A model generated the notes under the pieces. It was given only the letters and a program-made list of their open reading frames with translations. It was not told where the DNA came from and did not search any database. The translations under genes were made by a program, and so were the position numbers. From positions 1 to 46,948 of the forward strand of contig JAFUZM010000255.1 in NCBI GenBank assembly GCA_017476605.1: a stretch of DNA of 46,948 nucleotides, written 5' to 3'. Positions 9,518 through 16,941 of the stretch are shown here, one piece after another (the stretch's first letter is position 1; every line of letters begins with the position of its first letter). This stretch comes from Clostridia bacterium. GTDB lineage: Bacteria > Bacillota > Clostridia > Christensenellales > Aristaeellaceae.

Positions 9518-9984
9518 AACAACAGGATCAGGAAGGAATGAAGCTGGCACTGAATGAGGCCAGGAAAGCGCTTGAAGCGGGGGAAATTCCCGTAGGAGCC
9601 GTGATGATGACGCCGGATGGGGAAGTCATTGCAGCAGCAGGGAATGCGCGGGAACAAAAGCAGGATCCAACAGCACATGCAGAGATTGAGGTGATACGCG
9701 AGGCAGCACGCGTGCTGAAATCGCGCAGGCTCTCGGATTGTACGATGTATGTAACCCTGGAACCGTGTCCCATGTGTGCCGGGGCAGCGCTGGCTGCCGG
9801 CTTAAAACGCATTGTCTATGGGGCATGTGATGCAGAGCAGGGATGCTGTGGGAGTGTATATGATATTCCGGAGGATCCGGCCTTTCATCAGTTTTCCATC
9901 TGTGATGGTCCCTTTATGGAAAAAGAATGTCGTGAAATTCTGGATGCTTTTTTCCATCAGCGTCGGAAAAACAATAAAACATGA
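9514..9984 (+). CDS. tadA: tRNA adenosine(34) deaminase TadA
   Basis: TadA converts A34 to inosine in the wobble position of tRNA-Arg(ACG). The 156-residue protein has the zinc-dependent deaminase motifs: HAE (with the catalytic Glu) in PTAHAEIEVI and PCPMCAGA with two zinc-binding Cys. The length is normal. It starts on the ATG overlapping the FrhB-type stop (ATGA) and is therefore read from the glycan operon, or from an internal promoter I could not find. An essential housekeeping gene behind a broken gene implies that transcription through the amber codon is not polar enough to be harmful. Confidence 0.95.
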   Translation: MKQQDQEGMKLALNEARKALEAGEIPVGAVMMTPDGEVIAAAGNAREQKQDPTAHAEIEVIREAARVLKSRRLSDCTMYVTLEPCPMCAGAALAAGLKRIVYGACDAEQGCCGSVYDIPEDPAFHQFSICDGPFMEKECREILDAFFHQRRKNNKT

Positions 9985-10008
9985 GGCATAAGCCAGAAAG
10001 AGAAAGAA

Positions 10009-11271
10009 ATGTCCAATAAAAAGCCCTTTTTAACGCTTGAAACAGCAGAGCAAATAGCAAAACAGGTTGGAACGCCCTACCACGTATATGACGAGCATGG
10101 CATTCGGGAGACTGCACGGAATCTCAAAAAGGCATTTGCCTGGAACAAAGGATTTAAAGAGTATTTCGCAGTAAAGGCAACCCCCAATCCATTTATTCTG
10201 AAAATCCTTCAGGAAGAGGGGTGTGGGGTAGACTGCTCATCGCAGGCAGAGCTGGTTTTGAGCCGCGCATGTGGATTCCATGGAAGAGACATCATGTTCT
10301 CCTCCAATGAAACGCAGCCAGGGGAGTTTCGCCTGGCAAACGAGCTGGGAGGAATCATCAATCTGGATGACATCACGTTGATCCCAACACTGGAAGAGGA
10401 GTGTGGCATTCCGAAAACCGTTTGCGTCCGCTTTAATCCCGGCGGTGATTTTTCCCTTGGAAATACGATCATGGATCATCCAAAGGATGCGAAATATGGA
10501 ATGACAGAATCGCAGCTTTTGGAATCACTCCGGGTTTTAAAATCCAAAGGGGCACAGGAGTTTGGCATTCATGCATTTTTGGCTTCCAATACGCTTACGA
10601 ACGAATACTACCCGCATCTGGCAGAAATCTTATTCAACCTGACGGTAAAAATTAAGGAAGAAACGGGCATTTGCCTTTCTTTTGTGAATATGTCTGGTGG
10701 AATAGGCATCCCATATCGTCCGGAGGACAAGGAAAACGACATATTTGCCATTGGCGAAGGCGTTCATATGGCATATGAAAAGATTCTGGTTCCAAATGGA
10801 CTTGGAAATGTCTGCCTGTTTACGGAGCTGGGACGGTATATGCTTGGCAAGCATGGTGCGTTGATCACGCGAGCTATACATGAAAAGCATACCTATAAAG
10901 AATATGTTGGCGTCGATGCCTGTGCCTGCAATCTCATGAGACCAGCAATGTACGGTGCCTACCATCATATAACTGTGCTTGGAAAAGAGGATCAGCCTGC
11001 CTGCAAGATGGTGGATGTTGTCGGATCCCTTTGTGAAAATAATGACAAATTTGCCATTGATCGGATGCTTCCTGAGATCAAGCCAGGCGATTTGCTCAAT
11101 ATTCATGACACCGGTGCCCACGGCTTTTCCATGGGATATAATTACAATGGAAAGCTCCGCAGTGCAGAGATTCTGCTGCATGCGGACAACAGCTTTGACC
11201 TGATCCGGCGCGCCGAGACTCTGCAAGATTACTTTGCAACCTTTGATTTCACCGACTTCCAGTTTGAATGA
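10009..11271 (+). CDS. lysA: Diaminopimelate decarboxylase
   Basis: LysA is a PLP enzyme that decarboxylates meso-diaminopimelate to L-lysine. The protein has 420 residues, a normal length. The PLP lysine is in EYFAVKATPNP, a sheet of the alpha/beta barrel follows (GCGVDCSSQAEL), and the C-terminal beta domain contains the substrate-binding GSLCENNDKF, where the Cys of the CESGD-like motif of fold III decarboxylases is present. HDTGAHGFSMGYNYN is the second typical C-terminal signature. It starts 24 bases after tadA and ends before a strong hairpin shared with the convergent recombinase gene. Confidence 0.93.
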   Translation: MSNKKPFLTLETAEQIAKQVGTPYHVYDEHGIRETARNLKKAFAWNKGFKEYFAVKATPNPFILKILQEEGCGVDCSSQAELVLSRACGFHGRDIMFSSNETQPGEFRLANELGGIINLDDITLIPTLEEECGIPKTVCVRFNPGGDFSLGNTIMDHPKDAKYGMTESQLLESLRVLKSKGAQEFGIHAFLASNTLTNEYYPHLAEILFNLTVKIKEETGICLSFVNMSGGIGIPYRPEDKENDIFAIGEGVHMAYEKILVPNGLGNVCLFTELGRYMLGKHGALITRAIHEKHTYKEYVGVDACACNLMRPAMYGAYHHITVLGKEDQPACKMVDVVGSLCENNDKFAIDRMLPEIKPGDLLNIHDTGAHGFSMGYNYNGKLRSAEILLHADNSFDLIRRAETLQDYFATFDFTDFQFE

Positions 11272-11302
11272 GAGCGCAAATCACAGACTTTTGGTCTAAA
11301 AT

Positions 11303-11332
11303 ACAAGCCTGCCCAATACTGGGCAGGCTTGT
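11303..11332. terminator. Hairpin between convergent lysA and xerS
   Basis: A perfect 12-bp stem (ACAAGCCTGCCC/GGGCAGGCTTGT) encloses a 6-base loop. It lies 31 bases after the lysA stop and touches the stop codon of the minus-strand recombinase gene. The flanks are only moderately T-rich (TTAATT on plus, TATTTT on minus), so it probably acts on both strands as a terminator or as 3'-end protection. Confidence 0.7.
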
Positions 11333-12417
11333 TAATTATCCGAACGAAGTACGGTTTTTTCTGCAGCCATTCTCCGATGATCCTCGGCCATGGCGGCATA
11401 GTGTTTTCTTGTGGTGTTGACATCGGAATGGCCGAGAACATCTGCAACCAGATAAATGTCTCCGGTTTCCCGATAAAGATTTGTTCCAAATGTACTGCGA
11501 AGCTTGTGTGGACTGATCTTTTTCTTCAAGGGTGCTGCAATACTGGCGTATTTTTTGACCATATTTTCTACAGCACGCTGAGAAATTCTTCTGCGCTGAA
11601 TGGAGAGAAAACAGGCATTTTCGTGACCTGGCAATGTCTCAATTTCTTTCCGTTCCTTAATATAGTCCTGAACAGCGGTTGAGACTTCGTCTGAGAAGTA
11701 TAAAATGACTTCTTTTCCGCCTTTTCTTGTGACAACAAATGCATTCTGTTCAAAGTCAAAATCATCAAGATTCAGGCCCACACATTCGCTGATACGAATT
11801 CCTGTACCAAGAAACAGGGATAGCAGCGCCACATCCCGTTTGGCCGTCAGTTTATGATATTTCTGATAGGTTTTTGGGAGCTCCGTGCCTTGTTCAGCAA
11901 CGTCCAGAATGCGTGCGACCTCATCAATGTCAAGACGGATGATCGCACGTTCATGCAGTTTTGGCAAAGGAACAAGCGATGCAACGTCGCTTTCGATGCG
12001 TCCTTCTGCGAACATATATTTGAACAGTCCGCGAAGAGAGGCATATTTTCGCTTGATCCCATACTCATGGTTGACGTATTCACGTGTCAGTTCCGTGTCG
12101 CTGTTGCCATCGTCCATTTCATTTTTAACGTAATACGAAAGATATCTGGCGTATCGCTCGATATCCTGTTTGGTGACAGCTCTCAGATCGGCATCTGTAA
12201 AATCTACAATGGACTTACCATGAAACTTTGCCAGTTCATCGGAACAGTATTGAAAAAAGATTTTTAGATCGTATGCATAACTGAGTCTCGTAAGTGGACT
12301 GGTGATTTGCTCAACAGATAAAAAATAGTCGCTGCAAAAATCAGGAAGTTCACGAAGAATCTGATTGAGCCGCTTTGTACGAGCCAGCTGAGCATCTGTA
12401 TGGTAGCTATTTGGCAT
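11332..12417 (-). CDS. xerS: XerS-like tyrosine recombinase
   Basis: This 361-residue site-specific recombinase has an N-terminal SAM-like core-binding domain (about 30-160) and a C-terminal catalytic domain. The catalytic residues are in GTGIRISE (first Arg), HKLRST (His and second Arg), LGHSDVNTT (His) and the Tyr nucleophile of RKHYAAM. The length and the HKLRSTFGTNLYRETGDIY segment resemble the single-recombinase XerS of streptococci rather than the ~300-residue XerC/XerD. XerS resolves chromosome dimers at a dif site next to its gene, and a dif-like sequence stands 25 bases upstream here. The start has AGAGG 7 bases upstream. It could instead belong to a mobile element, but no other element genes are attached. 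Confidence 0.8.
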   Translation of the reverse strand: MPNSYHTDAQLARTKRLNQILRELPDFCSDYFLSVEQITSPLTRLSYAYDLKIFFQYCSDELAKFHGKSIVDFTDADLRAVTKQDIERYARYLSYYVKNEMDDGNSDTELTREYVNHEYGIKRKYASLRGLFKYMFAEGRIESDVASLVPLPKLHERAIIRLDIDEVARILDVAEQGTELPKTYQKYHKLTAKRDVALLSLFLGTGIRISECVGLNLDDFDFEQNAFVVTRKGGKEVILYFSDEVSTAVQDYIKERKEIETLPGHENACFLSIQRRRISQRAVENMVKKYASIAAPLKKKISPHKLRSTFGTNLYRETGDIYLVADVLGHSDVNTTRKHYAAMAEDHRRMAAEKTVLRSDN

Positions 12418-12441
12418 ATTTCAACCTCTATAAGCCCAAAG

Positions 12442-12469
12442 ACTTCGTAAAACCTGAGTTTTGCGAAGT
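12442..12469. other. Candidate dif recombination site beside xerS
   Basis: An 11-base left arm (ACTTCGTAAAA), a 6-base centre (CCTGAG) and an 11-base right arm (TTTTGCGAAGT) form a 28-base site with the arm-spacer-arm geometry of bacterial dif sites. The arms are inverted copies with one mismatch; the pairing runs two to three bases further on each side. It lies between rnhA and xerS. The rival reading is a terminator for rnhA, but the minus-strand bases after the stem (TTTGGGC) do not make a good T tract. Confidence 0.45.
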
Positions 12470-12497
12470 CTTCTGGAATGATGGGTAACCCGGTATT

Positions 12498-12938
12498 TCA
12501 TTGTCCCCTGTTTTTGACCTGCGTTGTTGCAAGCTCATCGCAGCGGTTGTTCCATCGATTATTCGCATGGCCCTTAACTTTCACAAATGTTACGGCGTGG
12601 ACGTTCATAAGACGGATCAACTGATTCCATAAGTCCTGATTCTCCACAGGTGTCTTATTCGATGTCTTCCAGCCGTTCCTTTTCCAGTTGTCAATCCAGT
12701 GCTGATTGATTGCATTGACCAAATATGCAGAGTCCGAATGTAATGTCACTTTACAGGGCTCCTTTAAAGATTCCAGTGCACGGATGGCTGCCAGCATTTC
12801 CATGCGGTTGTTTGTCGTACTTGGATCATATCCGGACAATTCGCGAACGTGTTCGTTATACATAAGAACACATGCCCAACCGCCGGGACCGGGATTCCCG
12901 GAGCAGGCACCATCCGTATATACAATAATTTCTTTCAT
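12498..12938 (-). CDS. rnhA: Ribonuclease HI
   Basis: RNase HI cleaves the RNA strand of RNA-DNA hybrids. The protein has 146 residues, close to the Escherichia coli length. The acidic metal-binding residues are seen in IVYTDGACSGNPGPGG (Asp), NNRMEMLAA (Glu), LHSDSAYL (Asp) and RCDELAT (Asp), and the basic protrusion is kept (WKRNGWKTSNKTPVENQDLW). It lies between proC and xerS on the same strand. The best purine-rich stretch upstream (AAAGGA) is farther from the ATG than usual (about 15 bases). Confidence 0.95.
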   Translation of the reverse strand: MKEIIVYTDGACSGNPGPGGWACVLMYNEHVRELSGYDPSTTNNRMEMLAAIRALESLKEPCKVTLHSDSAYLVNAINQHWIDNWKRNGWKTSNKTPVENQDLWNQLIRLMNVHAVTFVKVKGHANNRWNNRCDELATTQVKNRGQ

Positions 12939-12977
12939 ATGAGCAGACGATTTCCTTTTATGTCAGATCTTTTTGTC

Positions 12978-13005
12978 ATAGTTTGTTAAATATTTAACAA
13001 ACTAT
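12978..13005. repeat. 28-bp perfect AT-rich palindrome at the end of proC
   Basis: The sequence ATAGTTTGTTAAAT is followed immediately by its exact inverse complement. It includes the proC stop codon (13002-13004). With no unpaired loop and few GC pairs it is a poor classical terminator, though five A follow on the minus strand. It may be a protein-binding palindrome or a 3'-end hairpin. Confidence 0.6.
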
Positions 13006-13787
13006 AGCTTCTTTCCTTTCTCGCGGGCACTCAGTACTGCTTCTAAAACAGCCGAATGAAATCCCCGATCATGAAGCGTTCGGATCCCCTCAATGGTTGA
13101 ACCTCCTGGCGAACACACTTCATCCTTTAATTCGCAGGGATGCTTTTCAGACTGCAAGACCATTTTTGCGGAGCCTACCACCATTTCGGCTGCAAGATTT
13201 TTCGCCAGTGCCTTTGGAATCCCTGTTACAACCGCAGCATCGCACAGCGCCTCGATAAATTCAAAGACAAACGCCGGACCGCAGCCAGTCAGAGTACCAC
13301 AGGCACTGAAGATGCGATCTTCAACAACATGTGTTTGTCCAATGGACTGGAACAGATATTCTGCTGCATCCATGTCTTCCTTAGTATACTGGCCTTCAGC
13401 ATTGATCATTGTGCATCCCTCTGCAATGGATACAGGAACATTCGGCATTAAGCAGATGAACCGGCTATGAGGCAAGGCTGCACTAAACCGTTCTGGCGTC
13501 CAGCCGGCAGCGATGGACAACACGAGCTTTTGATGAAGCTCTTCCCCCATTTCATCAATAACAGGCGCAATCAGATATGGTTTTACCGCCAGCACAACAG
13601 TATCACAGTGCGCTGCAACCTCTTTATTTGAGGACATAACATGAATGCCAAGCGCTGCCAGATCTGAGGAAAGCTCCGGATGCTTTCTTGAAACATATAT
13701 ATTTTCTGGCGCAACCAGACGGTGCTCAAGTATACCGTTTAGTATGGCAGAACCCATATGTCCAAGCCCAATAAAGCCCAATTTCAT
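13002..13787 (-). CDS. proC: Pyrroline-5-carboxylate reductase
   Basis: ProC makes L-proline from pyrroline-5-carboxylate with NAD(P)H. The 261 residues begin with the Rossmann motif GFIGLGHMGSAI. They continue with VVLAVKPYLI, FICLMPNVP (the family's MPN-P signature) and the C-terminal dimer domain with GCGPAFVFEFIEAL and VCSPGGSTIEGI. AAGGAGG lies 10 bases before the ATG. The gene stands alone between rnhA and a zone of decayed sequence, so it was probably the last ordinary chromosomal gene before the accessory region. Confidence 0.95.
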   Translation of the reverse strand: MKLGFIGLGHMGSAILNGILEHRLVAPENIYVSRKHPELSSDLAALGIHVMSSNKEVAAHCDTVVLAVKPYLIAPVIDEMGEELHQKLVLSIAAGWTPERFSAALPHSRFICLMPNVPVSIAEGCTMINAEGQYTKEDMDAAEYLFQSIGQTHVVEDRIFSACGTLTGCGPAFVFEFIEALCDAAVVTGIPKALAKNLAAEMVVGSAKMVLQSEKHPCELKDEVCSPGGSTIEGIRTLHDRGFHSAVLEAVLSAREKGKKL

Positions 13788-14039
13788 AGTATAAATTCCT
13801 CCTTAGCTCTCAGTGGCATACCGACTGAATCTAAATTCACTCACACCTTTGATTTTCGCTTCCTTTAGATATCCAAAGGTGGTTGTGTTGTTCCTTCTTA
13901 AAAATTGCGATGTGATTACCAGCTTATTATCATACATGACGGGAGCATTTTGATGAATGCGGTCTCTCCTCCCGCTTGTTGTCGGAGGATACTAAGCATA
14001 GATGATAGCCTTGATAGATTCTTCGATGAAGTTGTTTTC

Positions 14040-14102
14040 TATCTGACTAAGACTCTTTTCTTGATAAACCGTCACCTGTCAGTAATCCGTTGCGTTGAAA
14101 CC
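14040..14102. repeat. Imperfect direct repeat, copy 1
   Basis: These 63 bases recur at 14207-14268 with few differences. Both copies share the 20-base core GACTCTTTTCTTGAT plus CCGTCACCTGTCAGTA, separated by one variable base pair region. Read on the minus strand, both encode the same degraded protein tail ending in QEKSLSQI, so the pair arose by duplication of a gene end. Confidence 0.85.
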
Positions 14103-14206
14103 AATTATTCTCAACTCGTCATGATTTATCACCCAGTTTATCGCCCAGTTATCACCCGGTTATCACCCAATTTATCATCCGATTTATAGATACTTCCAGC
14201 ATTGCC

Positions 14207-14268
14207 TATCTGGCTAAGACTCTTTTCTTGATGAACCGTCACCTGTCAGTAGCTGTTTTGTTGAAACC
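14207..14268. repeat. Imperfect direct repeat, copy 2
   Basis: This is the partner of the repeat at 14040-14102, lying 104 bases beyond its end. The KLGD-like short repeats lie between the two copies. Recombination between them would delete about 167 bases. Confidence 0.85.
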
Positions 14269-14688
14269 GCCCCGGATTGATAAGCTATACTTCCTCAGCA
14301 CTCAAAGAGTGTTATCAATGGTTGTTTTGCTTCGATGAAGCATGATAGCCAGTTGTGGCTTCGTCAAATTCGGATTATCACGTGAAGAAGCAAGAACACC
14401 AATCTGCGTATCTGTCAGAGATGAAGACTCTTTATTCCAACCACTGTACGTAGCAATTTCGTTCTTACGCTGGAACATGGTCAGGTTATTTGAAAAAAGG
14501 AGGAGGCGGTAGCCACAGTTAACAACGCATATATCAAAACCAGTCCTTGTTAGAGAATATTCAGGTATTGAACTGAGTCAACTGTCGAGTCAACTTTTCC
14601 CTTTCAAATAATGAATTAGGATTGTTCAGATGTGAAAGAATCTTTGTTAAATTTGAACGATCAATATTAAAATCATTTAAGCAAAAAA

Positions 14689-14716
14689 GCCAAAGAAGCT
14701 ATTAAGCATCTTTGGC
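14689..14716 (-). terminator. Terminator of the tRNA-Tyr/tRNA-Leu transcript
   Basis: Read on the minus strand, an 8-bp stem (GCCAAAGA/TCTTTGGC) is followed directly by six T (14688-14683). It begins 3 bases past the encoded CCA of tRNA-Leu. Confidence 0.9.
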
Positions 14717-14718
14717 GT

Positions 14719-14805
14719 TGGTGCGGAAAACAGGACTTGAACCTGCATGAAATTGCTTTCACTAGAACCTGAATCTAGCGCGTCTGCCAATTCCGCCATT
14801 TCCGC
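14719..14805 (-). tRNA. tRNA-Leu (anticodon CAG)
   Basis: The minus strand folds into a class II tRNA of 87 bases including an encoded CCA. The acceptor stem is GCGGAAA/TTTCCGC with discriminator A. The anticodon stem CTAGA/TCTAG encloses TTCAGGT, giving the anticodon CAG. A long variable arm is present, and the T loop reads GTTCAAGTC. It follows tRNA-Tyr by 8 bases in the same transcript. Confidence 0.95.
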
Positions 14806-14813
14806 ATAAAAAA

Positions 14814-14898
<85 letters not shown>

Positions 14899-14918
14899 AC
14901 AAATTAACGAACGTGTGA

Positions 14919-14947
14919 ATTCTAGCATTATTAAGAGGATGTGTCAA
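14919..14947 (-). promoter_or_regulatory. Promoter of the tRNA operon
   Basis: On the minus strand TTGACA (14947-14942), 17 bases and TAGAAT (14924-14919) make a near-consensus sigma-A promoter. The -10 box lies about 21 bases before the first base of tRNA-Tyr. Confidence 0.9.
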
Positions 14948-15157
14948 GTGCTTTTTAAAACTTTTTCGGCACCTTTATGTGAAAAAAACGTTACTATTCA
15001 CAGAAGTTCTAGAAGTTATCGTCTGGGAATAATATTCTCAGAATGAAGACACTATTTCTCTTTGGAAATCATTCCCCCGGCGAGCTGTTTGTTCTCTCTC
15101 CCAGTAATTCCTACTGTATTGTCAACAAATAAATCAGTAAATTTGCTGATACTTGTA

Positions 15158-15186
15158 TTGATTTTCAGGCTTCTTTGCGTTATCAT
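15158..15186 (+). promoter_or_regulatory. Promoter of the toxin-antitoxin pair
   Basis: TTGATT (15158-15163) and TATCAT (15181-15186) are 17 bases apart and 27 bases upstream of the antitoxin ATG. AAAGGAGATGATCGT carries the ribosome binding site. Antitoxins of this type usually bind such promoters, so autoregulation is expected. Confidence 0.65.
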
Positions 15187-15212
15187 AGAGAGCGAAGAAA
15201 GGAGATGATCGT

Positions 15213-15536
15213 ATGCTCTCTGTCGTAAGTGCAGTAAACCGCACTGTACCGATTTCTCAATTCAACAGGGGACTCGCTGGTCAGATTTTTTCTGACGTAA
15301 AAAAGACCGGGCCTAAAGTTGTTATGAAAAATAACGAGGCAGAAGTTGTAATTCTCCCCCCACAGGAGTATGTTGAATTGATGGATATTCTCAACGACTA
15401 TGAGTTGCTGTCCCTAGCGCTGGAACGAATGGAACACTTTGATTCTTCAACCCTCATTTCTGAAGAAGAGATGGATCGTGAACTCGGCATCACGCAGGAA
15501 GAGTACGATAGCGTTGGAGAGGTAGAATTCGAATGA
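15213..15536 (+). CDS. Phd/YefM-type antitoxin
   Basis: This 107-residue protein has the N-terminal plan of Phd/YefM antitoxins: a short strand-helix unit (about 8-60, with ISQFNRGLAGQIFSDV and a PKVVMKNNEAEVVILPPQEY hairpin) that dimerises and binds DNA. An acidic C-terminal part (about 65-107, rich in Glu and Asp) should wrap the toxin. The stop overlaps the toxin ATG (ATGA), the typical order of antitoxin first and translational coupling. It is expected to neutralise the toxin and repress the operon. Confidence 0.88.
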   Translation: MLSVVSAVNRTVPISQFNRGLAGQIFSDVKKTGPKVVMKNNEAEVVILPPQEYVELMDILNDYELLSLALERMEHFDSSTLISEEEMDRELGITQEEYDSVGEVEFE

Positions 15537-15862
15537 ACTGGGAATTGGATTATCTGCCTGAGGCTCGAAAAGACATCAAAGATCTGGAGCGCAGCAAACA
15601 AATTCTCGTTGATAAAGCGATCAAAAAGGTGAAGAAGAATCCTCTTCCCCAGGATGAAGGTGGGTACGGAAAGCCTCTCGGAAGCAAGCACGGAACAAAC
15701 CTAACCAATATGCTGAAGATAAAGCTTCGTGGCGAAGGTATCCGTGTTGTTTACAAGCTCATCCGAATGGAAACAAAAATGCTCATAGTTGTTGTTGGTG
15801 TCAGAGAAGACGAAGAGGTCTACGCAATCGCTCAAAGGCGCAGGAATAAATACGGCCTGTAA
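15533..15862 (+). CDS. RelE/ParE-type toxin
   Basis: The 109-residue basic protein has the fold of the RelE/ParE superfamily: an N-terminal strand (WELDYLPEARKDIKDL), two helices rich in Lys, then GSKHGTNLTNMLKIKLRGEGIRVVYKL and a last strand with VVVGVREDEEVYAIAQRR. The Arg-Val-Val-Tyr strand and C-terminal basic residues are where RelE-type ribosome-dependent RNases place catalytic residues, so mRNA cleavage is more likely than gyrase inhibition, but this is inference. It is followed by a terminator, so the pair is a self-contained module next to a tRNA operon. Confidence 0.85.
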   Translation: MNWELDYLPEARKDIKDLERSKQILVDKAIKKVKKNPLPQDEGGYGKPLGSKHGTNLTNMLKIKLRGEGIRVVYKLIRMETKMLIVVVGVREDEEVYAIAQRRRNKYGL

Positions 15863-15869
15863 AAGCAAC

Positions 15870-15900
15870 CCGCCCAGGAGATCATCCTGAGCGGTTTTTT
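15870..15900 (+). terminator. Terminator of the toxin-antitoxin operon
   Basis: CCGCCCAGGA pairs with TCCTGAGCGG with one mismatch around a 5-base loop, followed by six T. It starts 8 bases after the toxin stop. Confidence 0.88.
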
Positions 15901-15921
15901 CATGACTAAAAGGCATCAGAG

Positions 15922-16080
15922 TTAGATTGCTGGGCTCGATATGAGTGAGACCTCATTTTTGCCCTTCTCTGTCCAGATATCTATTACAAGACCAATCGTG
16001 AGGAGGTCGAGATCCCGCAATGATACTCACACTCTGGAGCCAACCATAGATGTGATGTGTCTGCGGATCATGTTCCTCAT
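15922..16080 (-). pseudogene. Short coding relic, possibly from a phage tail gene
   Basis: In one minus-strand frame the sequence reads RNMIRRHITSMVG, a TGA at 16027-16029, then VSLRDLDLLTIGLVIDIWTE and a stop at 15922. The second part resembles the ends of small phage proteins encoded near tail chaperone genes, as far as I remember them. There is no start or ribosome binding site. It may be a prophage scrap, and the match is weak. Confidence 0.25.
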
Positions 16081-16104
16081 TTCGACAACCAGGAATTGGC
16101 CTGC

Positions 16105-16614
16105 TCAAACGTCACAAGAAAAGTGTTTTTCGTACTGCCTTTCTGTAATGAAGTATTCCGTAACGTTATCCTCTTTTTTGACACACTTTTCAGATACGAA
16201 CGAGAAACCGAGCTTTTCAAGAACTCTAACAGATGGGTTATTTTCCGCGGCAACGGTCGCGGTAAAAACTGTCGCTCCTCGCTCTTCATTCACTTTTTTC
16301 ATTGCCATCTCCGACGCTGCTGTAGCGATACCTGTTCTACGGTATTCCGTTAAGGTCATATAGCCGATATCATATTCCCCTTCGGTGATGTGGAAGCAGA
16401 TATATCCGATCATCTCATCGGAACTTGACGGTGTGATTGCGTAGATCACATGGTTTTGCATCATGTTTTCAAGAAAAGCAAGAACATGCGCTTCATCGGT
16501 GTTCTCTATCGGATCGTATTTGCCAAATTCAGAAGCGTTGAATTCGGCGAACATCTTCTGTACGATTTTATGATCATCCTTTTGGAGCGCGCGAAGTTTA
16601 ATACTAGCTGTCAT
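16105..16614 (-). CDS. GNAT-family N-acetyltransferase
   Basis: The 169-residue protein is a RimJ/RimL-like acyltransferase that would use acetyl-CoA to acetylate an amine on a protein or small molecule. The N-terminus starts with IKLRALQKDD, then the central sheet (MIGYICFHITEGEYDIGYMTL) and the acetyl-CoA loop in YRRTGIATAASEMAM, a variant of the R/Q-x-x-G-x-G/A signature. NPSVRVLEKLGFSFVSE follows, the usual N-x-x-S-x-x-V-x-x-K-x-G-F helix. It is the last gene of a minus-strand run in the accessory zone. The substrate is unknown; such genes are often horizontally acquired. Confidence 0.85.
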   Translation of the reverse strand: MTASIKLRALQKDDHKIVQKMFAEFNASEFGKYDPIENTDEAHVLAFLENMMQNHVIYAITPSSSDEMIGYICFHITEGEYDIGYMTLTEYRRTGIATAASEMAMKKVNEERGATVFTATVAAENNPSVRVLEKLGFSFVSEKCVKKEDNVTEYFITERQYEKHFSCDV

Positions 16615-16657
16615 CCTTTGTTCCCTTCGTGAAATTTGGAATTTGTTTAATAGTCAA

Positions 16658-16900
16658 TCAGTCGGCCACTGGAATGTCAATTCGCTCAATCTTGAAGATA
16701 ACCGGCCTTGTACCATCGTTGCAGCAGGCTATCACCATACGGTCAGCGTTAGTCCACCCCTTCATGATGAAGCCTCCCTGAAGCGTTGTATAGACGTATT
16801 GGCTGGCTGCATCCCAGACTTCGCTACAGAAATTACCGTTCATCAGGTGATAGAAATCATCCTGCTGCGGTGTCCGTTTGAGGATGAATTTATCGCCCAT
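16658..16900 (-). CDS. Small hypothetical protein
   Basis: This 80-residue protein has no family I recognise. It is rich in aromatic residues (DDFYHLMNGNFCSEVWD, YVYTTLQGGFIMKGW) and has no signal peptide or membrane segment, so it is likely a small soluble domain. It lies between the GIY-YIG gene and the GNAT gene with gaps of 41 and 43 bases, in the same direction. It reads like a complete short protein, not a fragment, because it starts and ends between neighbours without frame damage. Confidence 0.5.
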   Translation of the reverse strand: MGDKFILKRTPQQDDFYHLMNGNFCSEVWDAASQYVYTTLQGGFIMKGWTNADRMVIACCNDGTRPVIFKIERIDIPVAD

Positions 16901-16941
16901 ATTGAAGAAAAGGCATGGGCCAGACCTATAGCTCAGCTAAT

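Larger units (their letters stand above)
13810..14572 (-). pseudogene. Decayed gene with HTH segment and KLGD-type repeats
   Basis: On the minus strand, 14572-14302 is open for about 90 codons without a good start and contains a helix-turn-helix-like stretch (ASSRDNPNLTKPQLAIML, then SKTTIDNTL). Past that stop the reading changes frame. At 14268-14207 it gives a degraded winged-helix tail (NKT, then Y, a TGA where Trp is usual, QVTVHQEKSLSQI). Near 14185-14125 four to five units of about 12 bases would read K-L-G-D if two single-base losses were repaired. At 14102-14040 the same tail appears again with the same TGA. A further open segment, split by TAG, runs to 13810. This pattern is familiar from ATP-binding/AlbA_2-type putative DNA-binding proteins with KLGDK repeats. 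The remnant cannot give a working protein. Confidence 0.5.

Noticed and set aside
12440..12471. The dif-like inverted repeat as an rnhA terminator
   Set aside because: Not fully excluded, but the minus-strand bases after the stem are not a T tract and the 11-6-11 layout beside xerS fits a recombination site better.
13905..14189. Plus-strand open frame over the repeat region
   Set aside because: The minus strand gives recognisable, though decayed, protein segments in the same place; the plus-strand reading is unrelated low-quality sequence.
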